From an uncultured Porphyromonadaceae bacterium (lineage in GTDB: Bacteria > Bacteroidota > Bacteroidia > Bacteroidales > Muribaculaceae): a stretch of 61,415 nt of DNA. The position numbers and the translations under genes were made by a program. Within the stretch, counting starts at the first letter, position 1; the number at the start of each line of letters is the position of its first letter. The notes below the pieces were generated by a model. That model had not been told where the DNA came from, searched no databases, and saw only the letters and a list, made by a program, of their open reading frames with translations. The stretch is taken from contig CAMJZI010000006.1 in the NCBI GenBank assembly GCA_946410185.1, positions 1 to 61,415 of the forward strand. The letters run 5' to 3'. Below are positions 1 through 8,480 of this stretch, piece by piece.

Positions 1-482
1 CGCGAGAGTTGGTCGCTGGCAGCGGCCATCTTGGCGATGCTCTCGCTCAGCGACAGGGTGTCCTCCTCGCTCAAGTTCACACCCTGGGGCAGACCGACGG
101 CGCTCTTGGCCTCGGACACGCTCACATTGATGCTGCCGCCTTCGCTGCCTTCGCCGCCACCGGTTCCGCCGATGATGATGCCACCACCACTGCTGAAGTC
201 GGGACGGTCTTCAGGATCCTGGCTTGCCAGGACTGGGAAGACTTCTTCCCAGTGGTATTCCTTCTCGGGCTTGTCAAATGCCGTGAGGACGAACATGAGA
301 ACCTCGGTACCCATGCCGACACTGAGCAACAGGTTACCCAGCGGCATGTGCAGAATCTTGAACAAAGCGCCCAGGATTACGATAGCGGCACCGATACTGT
401 AGGCAAAGTTGAAAAAACGCTGTCCGCTGTCGCTCTTCAAGAAACGACCAGCTTTCTTTTTATATCTCTTGATTTTACCCAT
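1..482 (-). CDS. gldL: T9SS inner-membrane motor protein GldL (3' end beyond window)
   Basis: GldL (PorL) forms the inner-membrane part of the proton-driven motor of the type IX secretion system with GldM. The reverse strand from the ATG at 482 reads MGKIKRYKKKAGRFL, followed by two hydrophobic segments at about residues 25-45 and 50-67. A glycine/serine-rich stretch and a charged cytoplasmic region follow, which is the order expected for GldL. About 160 residues are visible before the window edge; the family is usually longer. It lies 64 bp downstream of gldK in the conserved porP-gldK-gldL order. Identification rests on the two-helix architecture plus context. Confidence 0.88.
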   Translation of the reverse strand, partial: MGKIKRYKKKAGRFLKSDSGQRFFNFAYSIGAAIVILGALFKILHMPLGNLLLSVGMGTEVLMFVLTAFDKPEKEYHWEEVFPVLASQDPEDRPDFSSGGGIIIGGTGGGEGSEGGSINVSVSEAKSAVGLPQGVNLSEEDTLSLSESIAKMAAASDQLS

Positions 483-546
483 TGTTACTTGAACTATGAA
501 AAAATGAGTGTGATGATTGTTTTTTTCTATATATTACAATGTAGGA

Positions 547-1989
547 TTAGTCCTTGCAGCAATTTTTGCGCTTGCCCTTGACAATGCCCACCTTGGAGCG
601 CACGCAGCGGAATCCGATGTAACTCCTCTGCTCGTTCTGGTACTCCCACATGCGCAGGTCGGAACGCAGATTGTGAACCACATCCTTCCACGAGCCGCCG
701 CGAACAATCTTGCGCGACATCTTATAGGGGTCGTCCTGGGCCACATAGTAGCGGTATTCAGGGTTGATGTCGTCGGTCATTCGGTCGATGCTCTCGGTAT
801 AGGCGGTAGAGGTCCATTCACTCACGTTACCTGCCATGTCATACAAGCCATAGTCGTTAGGCTCATAGGTCCCCACTGGCGAGGAGATGATGTAACCGTC
901 TTTCACATAGTTACCCTCGTCGGGCTTGAAGTTGGCATAGAAGCAGCCCTCGTCCACCGTCAGGGGCAGGTCGCCGTCCCACGGGTACTTGTTCTTGTTC
1001 TGGCCCGCACGGGCGGCAAACTCCCACTCGGCCTCGGTGGGCAGGCGGAACGGCTCCACATAGATGCCCTGGTTGCCCAGCGACTTCTTGAGGAACTCGG
1101 TGCGCCAGTGGCAAAAGGCGTTGGCCTGCTCCCAGCTCACGCCCACCACGGGGTAGTTGTTGTAATTGCCGTTGGCAAAGTACATGCGCACATAGGGCTC
1201 CTGGTAGGCGTTCTCAAAGTCGTTCACCCAGCACGTGGTGTCGGGGTAGATATTAACGATGTAAGTGTTCAGGAAGTCATAGTCGCTCTGCAAGGCGCGG
1301 GTGATGGTCTGGCGGATGATGCGGCCATCATCATCGATAAACGCGGTATCCTTGCTGATGGTGGGAGCCGTGTAGTCCACCTCATGGTCGGTGTTGTAGT
1401 CGCGGCGCTCGGCGTCGAAGCGGTGCCTGCGCTTGGCTGCCTCGGTCAGGTTATACACCTCGTAGCGATAGTTCATCTGTGAGGCGTCAAGTTCCTTCAC
1501 GCCAGTGATGGGGTTGATGCGGTAAACGCTCTCGATGGCACGCTCCTCGTCCTCGCTGGGGTTCTTCCAGGGGATGGACTTGCTCCAGTCGAGGTGCGGT
1601 TTCACGGGGTTACCGTCCTTGTCCTCCTCGATCTTGAACTCCTCGTTACCGCCATAGGCGGGATCGGCAAGACGCTCGCGGATAATCGAGTCACGCACCC
1701 AATAAACGAACTGCTTGTACTTGGAGTTGCTCACCTCCATCTCGTCCATCCAAAACGCGTCGACCGACACGCCATGGGCTGTGGAGTCGAGTCCCCAGAC
1801 CGAGTCCCGCTCATTGGGTCCCTCACGCATCGAGCCAACGTCAACAAGCACCATGCCATAGGGCGTGGTCTCGTTAAACACGGGGGCACCGATACCGGTA
1901 ACCTCGCCGCCGCCGGAACCACCCTTGCGGATAGAACTGCACGACACTGTCGCTAGAGCGACCAACAATATCAAAACTAGTTTCTTCAT
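547..1989 (-). CDS. gldK: T9SS ring lipoprotein GldK (PorK), formylglycine-enzyme fold
   Basis: GldK/PorK builds the periplasmic ring of the type IX secretion system together with GldN. The 480-residue protein begins with a lipoprotein signal (MKKLVLILLVALATVSCSS, lipobox cysteine near 17). The rest is an SUMF1/formylglycine-generating-enzyme-like domain, shown by VVGVSWEQANAFCHWR, RLPTEAEWEFAARAG, YDMAGNVSEW and IVRGGSW. GldK proteins keep this fold as a structural part rather than as a sulfatase activator; that is family knowledge. A 4-bp gap separates it from porP, so the two are co-transcribed. Confidence 0.93.
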   Translation of the reverse strand: MKKLVLILLVALATVSCSSIRKGGSGGGEVTGIGAPVFNETTPYGMVLVDVGSMREGPNERDSVWGLDSTAHGVSVDAFWMDEMEVSNSKYKQFVYWVRDSIIRERLADPAYGGNEEFKIEEDKDGNPVKPHLDWSKSIPWKNPSEDEERAIESVYRINPITGVKELDASQMNYRYEVYNLTEAAKRRHRFDAERRDYNTDHEVDYTAPTISKDTAFIDDDGRIIRQTITRALQSDYDFLNTYIVNIYPDTTCWVNDFENAYQEPYVRMYFANGNYNNYPVVGVSWEQANAFCHWRTEFLKKSLGNQGIYVEPFRLPTEAEWEFAARAGQNKNKYPWDGDLPLTVDEGCFYANFKPDEGNYVKDGYIISSPVGTYEPNDYGLYDMAGNVSEWTSTAYTESIDRMTDDINPEYRYYVAQDDPYKMSRKIVRGGSWKDVVHNLRSDLRMWEYQNEQRSYIGFRCVRSKVGIVKGKRKNCCKD

Positions 1990-1993
1990 ATTC

Positions 1994-2983
1994 TTACATT
2001 AAGCGTACGCTTTTTTGTTTGTTCTTGTTTTTCTCCTTCGGGTCCAACTTCACGTTATAGGTCACAAACACCTCGTGGCTGCCAAAGGTTGCCTTGCTGA
2101 TGGCCGATACGGGATAATCGTAGGCATAACCGATATAGGCATCCTTCAGGTTGATGCCGACAAAGGCCGTCACTGCGTCCTGATACCTGTAACCAACGCC
2201 AATGTTGAGCAGGCGGTTATATCGCAAACGAGCCGCAATCTGGGCAGTCCAGAAGTTCTGGGTATATGCAAACATACCCGAGGGTTGTACCTCAAATAAC
2301 GTATTATTAATCGGAATATTGCCGCCAGCCATAAAATAATAGCCAGGACTTGTCTTGAATTCGTAGACGTCAACGGCTTCACGGCTAGACTTCATTTCGA
2401 TATGGGGCGAGGTCACGTGAGTCACCGACAAACCGGCCCAGAACCTGGGATGCGAGTAGTAAACACCCACATTGGCATCAAACACCGTTCCCGACACATC
2501 CATGTTGGGAATGGCTGGGTCATTACTCTGGTGATAGTCATCATCCTCTGGAATCCTTCTCTCGGCACCACGGAAGGTCTGGGAGAAGATGCCCGGCTGA
2601 ATGCCGATGCTGGCATATCCCTTGCCTATCTTCTTGCGCCAGGCTATCTGCGCGCCAATGCGCGTGTTGGTAAACAGACCCATGCGTTCAAACTCGGCCT
2701 TGACACCCACGCCAAAGCGCTGCTCCAGCAACTTGTAGGGCATGTCAACGGTGAGATAAAAGGTCATGGGGGCATGCTTGATGTCGACCCATTGCATGCG
2801 GCTGCCCAGGATCATCCTGATAGCGCTCAATTCGCCCGCAACGGCTGGATTATAATAGCCCTGCCCCGCCCAGAAGTGTGACATGGCCGCGTCGGTCTGG
2901 GCCATTGCGCCCAGTGTGACACAGGCTGTCATCACCGCCACGGCAAGCAAGCGTCTTATTATGTTGAATAACTTAATCGTCAT
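1994..2983 (-). CDS. porP: PorP/SprF-family outer-membrane protein of T9SS
   Basis: PorP/SprF proteins are outer-membrane barrels that partner the T9SS ring and often serve particular cargo. This one has 329 residues, a Sec signal peptide ending near AMAQ (residue 29) and then the family opening SHFWAGQGYYNPAVAG. Alternating beta-strand sequence continues to the end. It lies 17 bp downstream of porT and 4 bp upstream of gldK, matching the porP-porK-porL order of Porphyromonas gingivalis. It is more likely the core PorP than a cargo-specific paralogue, because of this placement. Confidence 0.9.
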   Translation of the reverse strand: MTIKLFNIIRRLLAVAVMTACVTLGAMAQTDAAMSHFWAGQGYYNPAVAGELSAIRMILGSRMQWVDIKHAPMTFYLTVDMPYKLLEQRFGVGVKAEFERMGLFTNTRIGAQIAWRKKIGKGYASIGIQPGIFSQTFRGAERRIPEDDDYHQSNDPAIPNMDVSGTVFDANVGVYYSHPRFWAGLSVTHVTSPHIEMKSSREAVDVYEFKTSPGYYFMAGGNIPINNTLFEVQPSGMFAYTQNFWTAQIAARLRYNRLLNIGVGYRYQDAVTAFVGINLKDAYIGYAYDYPVSAISKATFGSHEVFVTYNVKLDPKEKNKNKQKSVRLM

Positions 2984-3000
2984 TACTGGTTTTCTATCCT

Positions 3001-3750
3001 TTATTCAAAGTAGAAGGTGACCACAACCATGTTGCTCTTGACTTTGTTCACGCTCTGGGTGAAGCGGTACACTTCGGGATTATCTTCCAGATCAGGACGG
3101 TTGCGCTCTAGCAGATTCTTCAGGCCGAAGCAAAATTTCACCTCTGGACACAATTTGAAAAACGGCATGTAAAAATCGCAACCCATGCCCACCGTGAGCA
3201 TGACATCGGCGTTCTTGAGCTTCAACTGGTCGCTGCGATCCTTGGCTAAGTCCTGAGCATACATGGCACCAGCCGTGAAGTAGGGTCGCATATTGTGATA
3301 ACGCTTGGCGCTCATCTTCAAGTCGATGGGCACCACGATATAGGTCGACTTGATATTCTGGCTCTGCTGGTAGTGGTCCTGCAACTCCAACTGGGGGGAT
3401 CCCTTGTGGTTCAAGTAGCGCACCACCTTGTTGCCAAAGTACAGGCCCGGCGATATCCTCAAGTTAAAGTGCTCGGCAATGCGGTAGTCGGCCATTACAT
3501 TCACACTGAAGCCTGGCGAGTGAGCGGTCACGTCGGCGTACCACTCCTCCCAGTCATCGGTGATAAAGCCGTTGTTGGTAATGGCAAGATTCTGAAAATT
3601 CATACCCACCGAGAAACCGAAGTGAACCTTCTTGGTATCGGCATAGGGACGGTTCAAAATCATGTCATTGTCCTGGGCATGCAGGCTTGCACACCCCAGC
3701 GACAACAGCATTATCCACAACACAATATGTCTAAGCTTAGTCAGGTCCAT
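3001..3750 (-). CDS. porT: PorT-like outer-membrane beta-barrel protein
   Basis: This 249-residue protein has a signal peptide (cleavage after SLHAQ, near residue 26). An eight-stranded-barrel style sequence follows: KVHFGFSVGMNFQNLAI, then FSVNVMADYRIAEHFNLR. It ends in VVTFYFE, with the terminal aromatic residue usual for outer-membrane barrels. Length and opening motif resemble PorT, which is needed for T9SS secretion. It is the first gene of the porT-porP-gldK-gldL run. Generic outer-membrane barrels of the same family look similar, so the name depends partly on context. Confidence 0.75.
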   Translation of the reverse strand: MDLTKLRHIVLWIMLLSLGCASLHAQDNDMILNRPYADTKKVHFGFSVGMNFQNLAITNNGFITDDWEEWYADVTAHSPGFSVNVMADYRIAEHFNLRISPGLYFGNKVVRYLNHKGSPQLELQDHYQQSQNIKSTYIVVPIDLKMSAKRYHNMRPYFTAGAMYAQDLAKDRSDQLKLKNADVMLTVGMGCDFYMPFFKLCPEVKFCFGLKNLLERNRPDLEDNPEVYRFTQSVNKVKSNMVVVTFYFE

Positions 3751-3857
3751 TTAACCTTAATAACGCAAATTTCCCATCGTTATTGCTCAAAAAGCAAAAA
3801 ACAGTGAGAAAACCCGGCACTCCACCGCCCGGACAACAGCGTCGAGGCATGGATGCG

Positions 3858-4949
3858 TCAGCGGCGCAGCATCCGCGACACGGGGCGCGTGAACAGGCGG
3901 TTCACCAACCATGCGAGCAGTATGTCGATGGGTAGTATGAACCAGGGAATCAGGCTATAAGGGCTGACGCTGAAAGGGCTTTTGTCCCACGGTGTGTCGA
4001 AGGGCGACGGATGGCCAAATCCCAGGTGTGCCAGTGCAGGGGCACACAGGTAGTTGAAAATGAGTGCAGCTACTCCTTGCAGGATGAAAATTTCGAAACT
4101 GACGTCTCCAAGCCACTGCAACGGCCTGGAAGCCAGAAACTTGCCAACAAAGCCCTCACGCCTGTCATAGATGACGCACGACAGCAGTATCACTGCCACC
4201 GGCAGCCACCACACGATGGCATCGCTCCAGGGGAGCAACCAGCCATAGGAGCGGTAACTCATTACCACCACCGAGAGCAGGGCTAGCGCTATCAGTTCGG
4301 CATCGGTGCCGCTGCCGCCCTTGCCGATGACGGGCAACTCCCTCACGCGGGCGACGGTGCCTGCAAGGACCATGCCGATGATGAAATCGATGATGCGCAC
4401 AGGGGGAAAAACGTAGAGCGCCGTGCGGTAGTAATCGTTTGAGCCAGTGATGGCCAGCACAACGATGTCGATAAGCGCCAGCGACGCGGCAATGACGAGT
4501 CGGCTCCGCAATCTCATGGACGAGAGCCAATTGGACAGCAACGGGTAGCACAGGTAGCAAAAGAGCAATGTGCTCAGGAACCACGAGAACCTGTTATAAG
4601 AAAAATAGACCGAATGGCTGAGCGACCAGCTGTGCAGCAGCAACGCATTGGCAACCAGCGCCAGCGGCTTGATCACCAGCAGGCCCAGCACAGCCATGGC
4701 CGCGATCCAAATGACCAGCGTGAGCCAGTGAAGCGGAAACAACTTGACGGCATGGTTCCAGGCAAAGTGCCGCCATGACTGCCCGTCGAGGCGCTCAAAC
4801 GGATGCTTCAACGCCAGCAGGAAACCGCTTGCCATAAAAAAGAAGGTAACACCCGCCCAAGTCATCTCTTCAAGGTCGGCCACACCCACATGAAACAGGA
4901 CTATCATCAGCGCGAAGACGGCGCGCCAGCCATTTATCGACTTAATCAT
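3858..4949 (-). CDS. Membrane acyltransferase, acyltransferase-3 family
   Basis: The protein has 363 residues and about ten transmembrane helices. It starts MIKSINGWRAVFALMIVLFH, with the conserved R and H of the acyltransferase-3 (OafA/YrhL) family near residues 9 and 20. FFFMASGFLL follows near residue 36. Family members O-acetylate or otherwise acylate surface sugars from the cytoplasmic membrane. It is a tandem paralogue of the gene at 4963-6018, 13 bp upstream on the same strand, and lies beside the polysaccharide cluster. The acceptor sugar cannot be told from sequence. Confidence 0.88.
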   Translation of the reverse strand: MIKSINGWRAVFALMIVLFHVGVADLEEMTWAGVTFFFMASGFLLALKHPFERLDGQSWRHFAWNHAVKLFPLHWLTLVIWIAAMAVLGLLVIKPLALVANALLLHSWSLSHSVYFSYNRFSWFLSTLLFCYLCYPLLSNWLSSMRLRSRLVIAASLALIDIVVLAITGSNDYYRTALYVFPPVRIIDFIIGMVLAGTVARVRELPVIGKGGSGTDAELIALALLSVVVMSYRSYGWLLPWSDAIVWWLPVAVILLSCVIYDRREGFVGKFLASRPLQWLGDVSFEIFILQGVAALIFNYLCAPALAHLGFGHPSPFDTPWDKSPFSVSPYSLIPWFILPIDILLAWLVNRLFTRPVSRMLRR

Positions 4950-4962
4950 TACAGGATCAACG

Positions 4963-6018
4963 TTAAAGCTTTTGTTTAATCATCGCAAACAAGGGCCGTG
5001 TAAAACAGCGGTTCACCACCCACGAGATGAGCATGAGCAACGGCAAAGCCATCCACGGGAGCCACGAGTACACGTTCCAGCCCGTGAAGTGCCCTATCGC
5101 GGGCGCCACAACATAGTTATAGAGTCTGAAGGCCACAAACTGCAGGACAAACATCTCGAAACTGATGCTTCCCAGCCATTGCAGCGGGCGGCACAGCATC
5201 ACCCGTCCCAGGGCGCCTTCACGCCCATTCAGCAGCGCCATCACCACAAGGATGGCTCCTTGAGGCAGCAACCAGATGATATCGTCCTCCCACGGCCTGA
5301 TCCAGGTCGTCGACACATTGACGCCAATCACCGCGGCCAGCAGCAACAACGCACCGGCCTCGAGCGCCGTGGCCTGGATAAAGCCCACCCCGGCCATACG
5401 GTCCTTGAACCGGCGATAGAGGTGGAAGAGCAACAAACCAACCGACACATCAAGCACATGGCTGGCAGGATTGACAAAGATCGCCTCGCGATGAGGTATG
5501 TCGAGCGGCAGGAGCATCACGGCCAGCGCCACAGCCAGCACTAACGACAACAAGGCCCTGTGCCACAGGCGCCACCGCCTCATCCAGCAAGCCATGAAGG
5601 GATATATCATGTAGCAAAACAGCAACGCGCTCATGTACCACGCCACCGAGTTGAGCCCGTAATGCACCTCGTGCACGGGCGACCAGGCCTGCAGCAACAG
5701 GGCACTGAGTGCCGTTGCGCCCCAGTCGATGGGTGAATGGCACAGGGTCAGGGCAATCACAATCAGCAATGCCAGCCCCAGCCAGTGAAGCGGATATAAC
5801 CGCAACGCGTGCCCGAGCACAAAGCGGCCGTAGTCCCGCGCCGTTATGCGTTCAAAGGGGTGTCGCATGGCCAGCAAAAAGGTGCTCGAGATGAAGAAAA
5901 ACGTCACGCCCGATACCGCCACGTTATATATCCACCCCACGCCGCAGTGGAACAGCACCACCGCCACAGCCACGAGTCCACGCCATGAATTGATTGTCTT
6001 TATCAAGCCAGATTTCAT
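4963..6018 (-). CDS. Membrane acyltransferase, acyltransferase-3 family (tandem paralogue)
   Basis: This 351-residue polytopic membrane protein is a clear paralogue of its downstream neighbour. It opens TINSWRGLVAVAVVLFHCGV, then FFFISSTFLLAMRHPFERI; compare FFFMASGFLLALKHPFERL in the partner. The arginine and histidine typical of acyltransferase-3 are present. Both C termini carry WLGDVSFE or WLGSISFE plus a closing VNRxFTRP motif. Likely role: O-acylation of an exported glycan. The two copies may act on different positions or sugars; this is inference. Confidence 0.88.
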   Translation of the reverse strand: MKSGLIKTINSWRGLVAVAVVLFHCGVGWIYNVAVSGVTFFFISSTFLLAMRHPFERITARDYGRFVLGHALRLYPLHWLGLALLIVIALTLCHSPIDWGATALSALLLQAWSPVHEVHYGLNSVAWYMSALLFCYMIYPFMACWMRRWRLWHRALLSLVLAVALAVMLLPLDIPHREAIFVNPASHVLDVSVGLLLFHLYRRFKDRMAGVGFIQATALEAGALLLLAAVIGVNVSTTWIRPWEDDIIWLLPQGAILVVMALLNGREGALGRVMLCRPLQWLGSISFEMFVLQFVAFRLYNYVVAPAIGHFTGWNVYSWLPWMALPLLMLISWVVNRCFTRPLFAMIKQKL

Positions 6019-6137
6019 TCATTATGGGCACATTGCGGGCACATGGGCCTCACAAGTCCCACTGGTTTTAAGTCTCTAATTACCATGCGAAATTACAAAC
6101 AATTGACGAAAGAACCTCTATAAAACCAAATATTTTG

Positions 6138-6145
6138 TAATTTTG
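6138..6145 (+). promoter_or_regulatory. -7 box (TAATTTTG) for polysaccharide flippase gene
   Basis: TAATTTTG matches the Bacteroidales -7 consensus TAnnTTTG fully. It ends 17 bases before the flippase ATG, giving a very short leader. No good -33 TTTG is present at the usual spacing of 19-21 bp. Confidence 0.55.
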
Positions 6146-6162
6146 CACCCGCAAAAACAGAA

Positions 6163-7596
6163 ATGACGACAGACGGGAACAAAAAACCAACCAGCCGCGC
6201 GTCCAAATTCATCAAGGACATCGGCGTGTATGCCATAGGTAATATCGGCTCCAAGATCATCACGTTCTTGATGGTGCCGTTATATACCCACTTCATCGCA
6301 CCCGACGACTTTGGGTACTATGACCTGTGCTTTACGGTGTGCATGCTGCTCATCCCGTTTGTCACCTTGCAGCTGCGCGATGGAGCCTTCAGGTTTCTGC
6401 TCGACTGTGACGACGACACCCAGCGCCAGCGCATCGTGACCTTCGTCTCGCGCACGATGCTCACGACGATTACCGTGTCGGTCCTGGTCGCCATCGCCAT
6501 GTCACTGGTGACCAGCGTGCAATACCTCGGCTATGTGCTGGGACTGCTCATCGCCATGTCGCTGCAAGAGGTGTATTCCCAGGTCTTCAGGGGATTGGGC
6601 AACAACCGCGCCTTTGTCACGGTGGGCATTTTGTCGGCCTTGGGCATCGGCGCGTTCAGTGTTCTTTTTGTCGTCAAGATGGGCATGGGCATCCGCGGCA
6701 TCTTCCTGGCCAACATCGTGGCGCGTGTGTTGGCGCTCGTGCTGGTCGAGGCCAAGGTGCGACTCATCACCCGGCACACCCGTTGGCACATCAACTCGCG
6801 CGAGCTCAGGCGCGACATCCTGCGTTACACCCTGCCCTTGCTGCCCGGATCGCTGTGCTGGTGGCTCACGGGCAGCAGCGACCGCCTGTTCATCACCCAC
6901 TACCTGGGGCTGGACATCAACGGCGTGTATGCCGTTGCCATCCGCTTCACCGGCATCATCAACACACTGGCCATCATCTTCTACCAGGCATGGCAAGAGA
7001 CCGCCATCCTGCAGTATAACAGCCCCGACCGCGACCGCTTTTTCTCCAAGATGTTCAACAGTTACATCTTTCTGCTGGCCATCATCTTTGTGGGATATGT
7101 GTTCCTGCTCAAGGTCAACTATGGCTGGCTGGTCGATGAGCAGTATGGCGAGAGCCTCAACTTCATCTACCCGCTCGCCCTGTCGTCGGTGATCTTTGCC
7201 CTGGCGGCATTCTTCGACATGGGTTACCAGTGCGCCAAGGACACCAAGCGCACCCTGCCCGCCATCGTGCTCGCCGCCGCAGTCAACGTGGCACTCAATT
7301 TCGCGCTCATCAAGCCGCTGGGCGTCTATGGCGTGATTGTCACCCTGCTGGTGACCAACCTGGTGCTGGTCTTCTACCGCTGGCACGACATGAAGCGCTA
7401 TTTCATACTCAGCATCTACAAGAAGACGGCCATCCCTGTTGCAGTCATGCTGCTGTGCGCCATTCCGTTCTATCACAGCCAGCCCATGATTGTCGACATC
7501 GCAGTTGCGGTGCTGGCCATCGCATTGCTCATGTTGCTGTGCCGCGACGAGTTACGAGGCCTGCTACCGTCCAAATTAGCCAAAAGGCAGGGCTGA
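6163..7596 (+). CDS. Polysaccharide flippase (Wzx-like, MOP superfamily)
   Basis: A 477-residue membrane protein with about 12-14 hydrophobic helices. It opens with a short charged tail and then GVYAIGNIGSKIITFLMVPL, the signature start of Wzx/RfbX oligosaccharide translocases. YTLPLLPGSLCWWLTGSSDR lies near residue 225. These proteins flip undecaprenyl-linked repeat units to the periplasmic face. It opens the plus-strand run of flippase, export lipoprotein, chain-length kinase and polymerase, so it probably serves the Wzy-dependent pathway encoded here. Confidence 0.92.
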   Translation: MTTDGNKKPTSRASKFIKDIGVYAIGNIGSKIITFLMVPLYTHFIAPDDFGYYDLCFTVCMLLIPFVTLQLRDGAFRFLLDCDDDTQRQRIVTFVSRTMLTTITVSVLVAIAMSLVTSVQYLGYVLGLLIAMSLQEVYSQVFRGLGNNRAFVTVGILSALGIGAFSVLFVVKMGMGIRGIFLANIVARVLALVLVEAKVRLITRHTRWHINSRELRRDILRYTLPLLPGSLCWWLTGSSDRLFITHYLGLDINGVYAVAIRFTGIINTLAIIFYQAWQETAILQYNSPDRDRFFSKMFNSYIFLLAIIFVGYVFLLKVNYGWLVDEQYGESLNFIYPLALSSVIFALAAFFDMGYQCAKDTKRTLPAIVLAAAVNVALNFALIKPLGVYGVIVTLLVTNLVLVFYRWHDMKRYFILSIYKKTAIPVAVMLLCAIPFYHSQPMIVDIAVAVLAIALLMLLCRDELRGLLPSKLAKRQG

Positions 7597-7657
7597 ATAA
7601 AATAATTGTCGCCTTTTATCGTTTCTATTAGAAAACATTATTTATTTTATAGTCATT

Positions 7658-8461
7658 ATGAAATCAAGATTAGCCCTCATGCTGGTTGTTTCTTTCCTAT
7701 TGTTCTCGTGCCAAACCACCAAGAACGACCTGGCATATTTCCATAATCTGGAAGACGCGCCCAGCGGCACGTTGCCCGATGCTCAAAGCCGTTATCCCAT
7801 TGTCATTCAACCCGATGACGAGTTGTTGATTTCAGTGACATCGGCTGTACCCGAGGCCACCGCGGCCTATAATCTGCCCATGGAAAACCCTGCCACACGC
7901 AGCGCCTTGCGCCTCACGACGCAACCGCGTACCCAGACCTACATCGTTGACGAGCAAGGCAACATCATGCTGCCCCTGCTGGGACGTTTCCACGCCAGCG
8001 GCAAGACGACAGCCCAGATTGCCAGCGAGATCACCGCGATGGTTGCCCAGGACGTGAAAGACCCCTATGTCAAAGTGGACATCGTTAATTTCTCGATCGA
8101 TGTCATGGGCGAGGTGAAGACTCCGCAACGCATCGTTGCCGAGCGCCAGCACTTCACCGTCCTCGACGCGCTGTCGCAGTGTGGCGACCTCACCGACTAC
8201 GGTAAGCGGGACCGCGTTTTCGTCATCCGCAGCGAGAACGGCCAGCGCACCTATCACCGCCTGGACCTGACCAGCAGCGAGGTGTTTAACTCGCCCTACT
8301 TCTACCTCAAGCAGAACGACGTGGTCTATGTGGAGCCCAACCAAATCCGCATCGACAATTCCAAGTATAACCAGAATAACGCTTTTAAGTTGTCGGTCAT
8401 TTCGACCATCGTGAGCAGTGTCTCGGTCATCGCATCGCTGATCATCGCGCTCACCCGATAA
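7658..8461 (+). CDS. Polysaccharide export outer-membrane lipoprotein (Wza-like)
   Basis: The 267-residue protein has a lipoprotein signal (MKSRLALMLVVSFLLFSCQ, lipobox cysteine near 18). A Poly_export domain follows (IQPDDELLISVTS near 48-60; DEQGNIMLPLLGRF near 100), then one SLBB-type domain (DVMGEVKTPQRIVAERQHF near 150). A C-terminal hydrophobic helix (near 245-265) may cross the outer membrane as in Wza. It would form the channel through which polymer leaves the periplasm and works with the chain-length kinase 19 bp downstream. Confidence 0.92.
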   Translation: MKSRLALMLVVSFLLFSCQTTKNDLAYFHNLEDAPSGTLPDAQSRYPIVIQPDDELLISVTSAVPEATAAYNLPMENPATRSALRLTTQPRTQTYIVDEQGNIMLPLLGRFHASGKTTAQIASEITAMVAQDVKDPYVKVDIVNFSIDVMGEVKTPQRIVAERQHFTVLDALSQCGDLTDYGKRDRVFVIRSENGQRTYHRLDLTSSEVFNSPYFYLKQNDVVYVEPNQIRIDNSKYNQNNAFKLSVISTIVSSVSVIASLIIALTR

Positions 8462-8480
8462 TGTTCTTACTAAAACTATC

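Noticed and set aside
9-581. Plus-strand frame at the left edge
   Set aside because: The minus strand here encodes GldL with correct start, helices and operon position.
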